This document shows, one piece after another, positions 45,365 through 50,464 of a DNA stretch of 50,464 nucleotides (positions are counted from its first letter, which is position 1; every line of letters starts with the position of its first letter). The notes beneath the pieces are model-generated. The model had not been told where the DNA came from, did no database searches, and saw nothing but the letters and a program-made list of their open reading frames with translations. The translations under genes and the position numbers were made by a program. Source of the DNA: Teratosphaeria epicoccoides. Its lineage: Eukaryota; Ascomycota; Dothideomycetes; Mycosphaerellales; Teratosphaeriaceae. The stretch covers positions 1-50,464 of the forward strand of contig JADDMT010000172.1 of assembly GCA_021401465.1 (NCBI GenBank), given 5' to 3'.

Positions 45365-46101
45365 TATTACTAAGATGAGTTAATTGATCTTAATTGATTA
45401 ATTAAAGAAGAAGAAGCTCTAGTTTAGACACATAGGAACGGCGAGGCAAAAGCTAAGCGAAGTAGAAGCAGAGATTAATGTTAGTGTTTTAGAACAGGAA
45501 GTTTAGGAAAGCGACGAGGTTTTTATACCCTCTAACAGCCCCCCTGTTACCTACTACAACTGTTAAGCTAGTAACTTAAACTACATAGGCAGAGTACCTA
45601 CCTTTAGTTAACTTACATAGGGACCGAATAATGTAAGAACAGGTAACATAGCTGTTACGTATGTATGCTAACTATACTTGTACTAGTCTACTAGCATGAA
45701 AATGTGACGAGACCCGCGCTAGGAGCGCGCTCCTGCCATTTCAAGTAATACACGCAGAGTATCCGCGTACATTCCTACTAGCCCTAAGGTTCTATAACAT
45801 GTTTCTTCATAGTCACGACTAAATAGGGACAGCTAAGCTACTTAGTAAAGCTAGCGCGTATACTCGCCTTATAATTTCAAAGATTAACTAAAGTACATAC
45901 TCGTAGTTTCCTGATATCTCGATCTGCATGTAAAGCGAAGGTGTTACAAAGCCGCCTAACATGTAACAGATTAAAAACCCGCCTGAGTTAGTAACCTCTA
46001 TCCTGTATTCGCTACGAAGATGTTAAGGTATATACATGACACATGTTACATAGGCTATCTACCTATTTACTCTTACGTAGTATAAGCGTGCTATATACTA
46101 T
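45365..46101 (-). repeat. X leader, copy 4 (truncated)
   Basis: Collinear with the 798-bp leader of the other copies but missing about 60 bp at its far end, where the family 1 LTR begins at 46102. Heavily mutated. Confidence 0.55.
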
Positions 46102-46585
46102 TGTCATAAGGGTAGGTACTAATAGCAGGAAGGTAACTAGGTGTTAGACTCGCAGAGCTGTGAAGAATATCGACAATAGCGGTTAACCTTGTAACTGACT
46201 ATCCCCTAGGGAAAGGGAATTAAGAATTAAGTATGAAGCTCCTAACTACCTGTCCTAAAGCTAGCCCTATATACTAGAGAGACAGAGCAGCTCTGTTAGA
46301 TCTGTCGACAGACCCGACAGATCCGTGTCTGTAGATCTATAGACTAACCCTATAGATCTAAGGGTCTGTCATCCTATGACAGATCCCTTCTTCCTTATAG
46401 GCTTATAGATCTGTAGACTAACCCTATAGATCTAGGGATCTGTCCTCACGTGACAGATCCTTTCTCCTATGACTATGCCTATAACTTATAGTACTCCTAT
46501 GACAGTACTATGACTTATAGCACTTAGGACCCTCACGATCCTGTATCCTATAGTACTCTAGACAGTACTCCTAACACCTATGATA
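46102..46585 (-). repeat. 3' LTR of chromovirus family 1, copy C (484 bp)
   Basis: Minus-strand LTR from 46585 (TATCATAGG, mutated TGTCAT) to 46102 (ATGACA). Matches 7506-7976. The purine-rich tract lies just outside at 46587-46600. Confidence 0.8.
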
Positions 46586-46721
46586 CTATCCCCCTCTTAG
46601 CCTAGCTCGTCCCTAAGCTACCTTATTAGTGCGAGGTTTCTCTTGTTCTTTCTTTTGCGCTGTAATGTCTTCTCTTTCTACATTACTACCTTGTGTTATT
46701 CTAGACACTAACGCCCCTTTG

Positions 46722-47297
46722 ATGCAGAAACGTAAACGCCGCGCGAATCGAATCCATTGTTAGGGCCAGGATAGCATAAAGTCCTGCACTTAGTGTTAAG
46801 AGCTAAAGCTCGTTTGTCGGGTACACATTTCCTCGGGGAAATGTTTGTAATGTCACTTTAGTAACTGTCGGAGTTGCGACGCGAAGGTAACAGAGGTCGA
46901 ATAGAAGAAGTTAGGCAATTAGCGGAAAAGACTAATTGCTAATCTCGATCATGCGAAGGCGGTCCTAGCCAAGGCTTCGCAGAAGATGCTAGAGGCGCAT
47001 GCAAAGGAGATGCGTCTTCGAAAACAGTTAGACGTAGTCGACTAGGAGGTCGAAGATGGTCGCACTCTCGAGGAGCGCGAGATTAGGGAGGAGGAGGCCG
47101 AGGAACAAGCTCTCTCGCAGGCTAGGTTTCTCCTTACCCTAGATCCTTCTACGGGTCTCGCTCTTAGTCCTACGACATAGAGCGTAATAGAGGGTTTCGC
47201 TAACGCCTCATATTAGGGTTTCCTGGATGGCGTGATAGCCGAGCTAGTTAACGGCGTCCCGCAGGAGTCTAGTCGTAGCTTAGGATCTTCTTCCTAG
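46722..47297 (+). pseudogene. Antisense coiled-coil ORF of family 1, copy C (best preserved)
   Basis: Starts at ATG 46722 (MQKRKRRANRIHC), runs 192 codons in one frame to TAG 47295, and overlaps the end of pol (47280) by 18 nt. The N-terminal part has eight Cys within about 45 residues (CTQC, VCRVHISSGKCLWCHF, CRSCDAK), a pattern suggesting a zinc-binding module of C6 type. The middle is helical and charged (AKASQKMLEAHAKEMRLRKQ; EEREIREEEAEEQ); the C-terminus is Ser-rich. Copy A has the same frame with more stops. Remaining stops are TAG/TAA. A nuclear, DNA- or protein-binding accessory protein is plausible but unproven. Confidence 0.65.
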
Positions 47298-48729
47298 GTT
47301 CGTTCCTTTCTCGAAACTTCGTATCTTTTGCTAACAGTTTCGCAGGTGTTCTAGGGGTTCCTAGGTGTTCTCGGTACTCCCATATCCTTCCCATTTTACT
47401 AAGTACTCTCGCTGTCCGTCCCGCTAGCGAGTGTCGATAATCCTCTTAACAGTGTACTCTAGTTCTTCTACTTCAGGGTCGAGTAGTAAGGGTTCTGATT
47501 GCAGTGCGGCGTCCGGCGCTACTTGTTCTAGCAGAGAGACATAGAACACAGGGTGTATTCTTATCTGCTCGGGTAGCTGTAACTCAAAATTAACTGGTCC
47601 CTTCTTGGCCTTAATCCTGAATAGTCCTAGTCTTATAGCGTCAAGTTTCTTACTCGGCTTGTCTAATTTGATGTGTTAGCAGAGGAGATACACCTTGTCC
47701 CCCTCCTTTAGAATTAGTCCCTTAATTCTCTTACGATTCGCGTACTATGCCATGTTCTGCTAATAGAACTGCAGGTTAAGTCGTGCTTCTGTTTGCAGTC
47801 GGCGTAGATGTTCTACTCGTCCGAGTGCTACTAGGTTCGGATTACTAGCTAAGACGTCTAGAATGTCTTCCATAGCTGATCTATATGCCATCTGAAATGG
47901 CGAGAGTCCTGTCGACTCTGCCGGCGTACTATTATACGCGAGCTGTGCTATTAGCAACAACTCTACCTAGTTGTTCTGGTCCCTATTAACATAGGATCAA
48001 AGGTACTGTTCTAACGTCTGATTTAGGCGTTCTGTCTGTCTATCTGTCTAAGGGTAGAAGGAAGTACTTAGTCAATGTTTGACCTAGAATTGTCTCATTA
48101 GGGCTCTCTAGAAGTTAGAGGTAAACACGGATCCTCGATCCGTTACTAGGTCCTGTAGCATGCCGTGTAGTGCTACTACCTATTTGATGAAGACATGCGC
48201 AATATCTTTAGTCTTAAAGTCTTCGCGGTAAGGGATAAACTTCCTAAACTTAGTGAATCGGTCGACTACTACCATGATCCTGTCGAAGAACTCATTAGTA
48301 GCAGGTTCTCTCGACTAAGGTAGTTTAACGATAAAATCCATAGCGAGCGATTCCTATGGCCGTTAAGGTACCTTTAGTAGTCATAGTAGCCTATACGGTT
48401 TATGACGGTCGTGCTTACTTTGTTAGCAAGTTACACATTAACAGACATAGTCCTCGATTACCTTGCCTATCCTAGGGAAGTAATATTCTTGTCGGAGAAT
48501 TTGCTTCATTTTAGACACTCCCGGGTATCCTACCTAAGGTATGTCATGTCGGAGGCGTAGTAGTTCTGATTGTAAAGACGTTAGCATGTATACTAATCCT
48601 TGAAACAGAAGGATTCTGTCTTTGTCTTCCTAATCCTCCTATCTATCAATGTCGTCGCAGACAGCGAGCGCAGTTAGGTCATGGATTAGGGCGTTCTTCA
48701 GGTCGTCCTGAAATCTACTAGTCCATGTG
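47280..48729 (-). pseudogene. Integrase and chromodomain of chromovirus family 1, copy C
   Basis: Reverse-strand pol from the integrase zinc-finger region (HH-CC; near 48530) through the DDE core to the chromodomain (about 47300-47460) and stop TAA at 47280. The open part at 47760-47960 reads AQLAYNSTPAESTGLSPFQM and later DILDVLASNPNLV. Matches copy A at 5375-6810 without obvious indels. Confidence 0.8.
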
Positions 48730-49089
48730 TGATATAGATGTATGTGCTATATGATATGAAAATATCTCGCAGTGTGACAGAGTAATCCGACCTTTTAGTA
48801 GGTACAAGACAGCGCTGCTTTCTGCTTATCGCAGAGGTAGCGCTAAGGGTGCTTATAACCCCCGACGCTCCTTAATTAGGGAAAGCATGTCCGAGCCTAA
48901 CCCCGTAGGGGTACCGTAGGGTCAGCGACGTGGGGGCGTCCTACGTCGACAACTGATCCTACTCGGACGACATACGAGCTAACGTATGTACGAAGGACCC
49001 CCTTGCCATATGTAGCAGGGTCACTGCATGCCAAGGGCGGCCATTAGAACCCATGCGGTTCAAATGGTCCCCTAGTATCAACCGTATCA
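48730..49089 (+). repeat. X terminal block (LTR-like), copy 5
   Basis: 360 bp, tips TGATATAG and GTATCA unmutated. Inverted partner of 1214-1573 and close to identical to it. It interrupts family 1 pol after catgtg. Confidence 0.6.
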
Positions 49090-49887
49090 CTGCCCCTCCT
49101 CCTATGAGGATGTCCCTAGCCTCACTAAGTGACGCACGCGGAACATATAGGGTACGGGATATAGCACGCTTACACTGCGCAAGGGTGAATAGGTAGATAG
49201 CCTGCGCAACATGTGTCATGCGCACACCTTAACACCTTCGTAGCGAGTGCGGGGCGGAGGCTACTAACTCGGGCGGGTTTTAATCTGTCACATGTTAGGC
49301 AGCTTCGTAACACCTTCGCTTTACATGCGGATCGAGATATCAGGAAACCACGAGTACGTACTTCGGTTAATCCTTGAAATTATAGGGCGAGCATGCGCGC
49401 CGGCCTCGCCAAGTAGCTTGGCCGTCCCTATTTAGTCGTGACCGTGAAGAACGTGTCGCAGAACCTCGGGGTAGTAGGAAAGTACGCGGACGCTCTGCGC
49501 GCGCCGCTCGAAACGGCAGGAGCGCGCTCCTAGCGCGGGCCTCGTCACATTTCCATGCTAGTAGGCTAGCACGAGTGCGGTCGGCGCACATGCGTGACAG
49601 CCGCGTTATCCGTTATTGCATCATTCGGTCCCCTTGTAAGTCAACTAGAGGCAGGTGCTCTGCGCATGTAGTTCGAGTTACTAGCTTAACGGTTGCGGTA
49701 GGCAACAGGGGGGCTGTTAGAGGGTATAAAAACCTTGTCGCTTCCTAAACTTTCCTGTTCCAAGACACTAACATCGACCTCCGCTCCTACTTCGCTTAGC
49801 TTGCGCCTCGCCGTGTCTGCGGGTCTGTACTAGAGCTCCTTTTTCTTCAATCAATTAATCAAGATCAATCAACCCGTCTTAGCTATA
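49090..49887 (+). repeat. X leader, copy 5 (798 bp), least mutated
   Basis: Rich in CG, CA and TG compared with copies 2 and 4, so little changed by C-to-T mutation. The TATA box is at 49725-49731. The 74-codon frame at 49367-49591 (minus) is also open in copy 1 but disappears in copies 2 and 4; I do not call it a gene. Confidence 0.55.
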
Positions 49888-50464
49888 ATGGCTTATGTGC
49901 TACAGACTAAGTTCGACGCTACTCGCTCTGCCCGCAATCGTCGCTCGTGTCGACGATGCCTCGACAACCTTAGTAGCCAAGCTGCACACATCTCTCCTCC
50001 GCGTGTTAGTAAGGCGTCCCCTACCCGCGAGGTATGCGTGACTTGTACTAACCGAAGCGTAGCCGAGATCTACATCGGCGGGTTTGATAAGGGCGGCGTC
50101 TACCGTAATTGTGTCAACTGTAATGGCAAGCATCAAAAATGCTAAGACCTCCCTGAAGAGGTGTACGGCGAGTACAACTAGCTCTGCTGTAACATCGATG
50201 ACTTCTAGAGTACGCGCGACGAGGGGATTGCTAAAGGCACTCCGACCATGAACAGGCTACAGGCTAAGTACCGCGAGGCACTCGCCTACCTGCTCGGCGC
50301 CCTCTCGTGCTTTACCGCGACTGCTAACCGTTCTCACGGCGGCGTTCGCTTCGACTCTCTGCTAACAGGCGAAAACGTTTGTCTAGGTCTAATCGCAGAC
50401 TTAGTCTAGAAGATCTTGAAGGTGCTAACCGTTAGGGTCGAGACCTTCGCCATAGTACGCATAT
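49888..50464 (+). pseudogene. X gene, copy 5 (first 192 codons, runs off window)
   Basis: Starts at ATG 49888 (MAYVLQTKFDATRSARNRRS) and keeps the three CxxC pairs (CRRC, CVTC, CVNC) plus a further Cys and His (GKHQKC), so it is the best copy for reading the N-terminal motif. An in-frame TAA comes at codon 86, and further TAGs follow at Gln/Trp-like positions. The conserved SLLTGENVCLGLI block is near 50365. Family not recognised. It continues beyond the window. Confidence 0.6.

Larger units (their letters stand above)
46102..48729 (-). mobile_element. Ty3/gypsy chromovirus, family 1, copy C (3' half, minus)
   Basis: Contains the integrase, chromodomain, antisense-ORF region and 3' LTR of family 1 in inverted orientation. 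It is cut at 48729 by an X terminal block, at a point equal to about 5375 of copy A. Fewer stops than copy A: a 66-codon stretch of integrase (47760-47960) is uninterrupted. Confidence 0.85.

Noticed and set aside
1..50464. tRNA, rRNA or intact host genes
   Set aside because: I looked for cloverleaf-like and conserved rRNA words and for long uninterrupted ORFs on both strands and found none that I could support.

Overview
The window reads as silenced repeat-rich DNA from a filamentous ascomycete (Pezizomycotina-like). I see no intact host gene, tRNA or rRNA. Almost all of it is nested, broken transposable elements. Recognisable protein frames are interrupted mainly by TAG and less often by TAA, at places where related families carry Gln (CAG/CAA) or Trp (TGG); TA and CTAG are very common. 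This is the mark of C-to-T change on both strands, as in repeat-induced point mutation (RIP). Gene-poor, chromovirus-rich, hypermutated DNA of this kind suggests pericentromeric, subtelomeric or other heterochromatin (inference).

Layout. 1-1573: an inverted, 5'-partial copy of an unknown repeated unit, called X here (360-bp terminal-repeat-like block, 798-bp leader with TATA box, then a Cys-rich gene). 1574-7976: Ty3/gypsy chromovirus family 1 with gag, pol and 3' LTR, plus an antisense coiled-coil ORF between pol and the LTR. 7977-8401: part of a miniature LTR element (TRIM). 8402-8910: a scrap of chromovirus family 2. 8911-about 19500: a large DNA-transposon-like region with a minus-strand Gln-rich ORF, a plus-strand SNF2-helicase-like ORF and a plus-strand Plavaka-type (CACTA/KDZP-related) transposase, with many copies of a 24-bp palindrome between them. 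19532-19924: two long hairpins. About 20340-21480: minus-strand relics, one with a methyltransferase-like motif. About 21480-27531: chromovirus family 3 (protease, RT, RNase H, integrase, chromodomain, antisense ORF, LTR), interrupted at 22271-22971 by a complete TRIM with a 5-bp target-site duplication. 27532-29066: an inverted copy of the left end of the DNA transposon. 29067-30235: family 3 RT fragment (minus). 30236-30652: solo family 1 LTR. 30734-33390: the most complete X copy. 33531-38503: family 2 gag-pol (minus). 38554-39084: an X terminal block joined to a family 1 leader. About 39090-41178: remains of another DNA element, including a MYND zinc-finger pseudogene (minus). 41794-44336: 3' half of a second family 3 copy (minus). 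44337-46101: X terminal block and inverted X gene. 46102-48729: 3' half of a second family 1 copy (minus), less mutated. 48730-50464: an X copy that is the inverted partner of the left edge.

Three chromovirus families, all with C-terminal chromodomains, built most of the locus. Such domains bind heterochromatin marks in known families, which fits repeated insertion into earlier copies. The points most worth following are the antisense ORFs lying tail-to-tail with pol in families 1 and 3, the Plavaka/SNF2/Gln-rich gene set with shared palindromes, and the X gene family, whose copies keep identical leader length but differ in mutation load. Coordinates of broken ORFs are approximate to a few tens of bases unless a boundary is stated.
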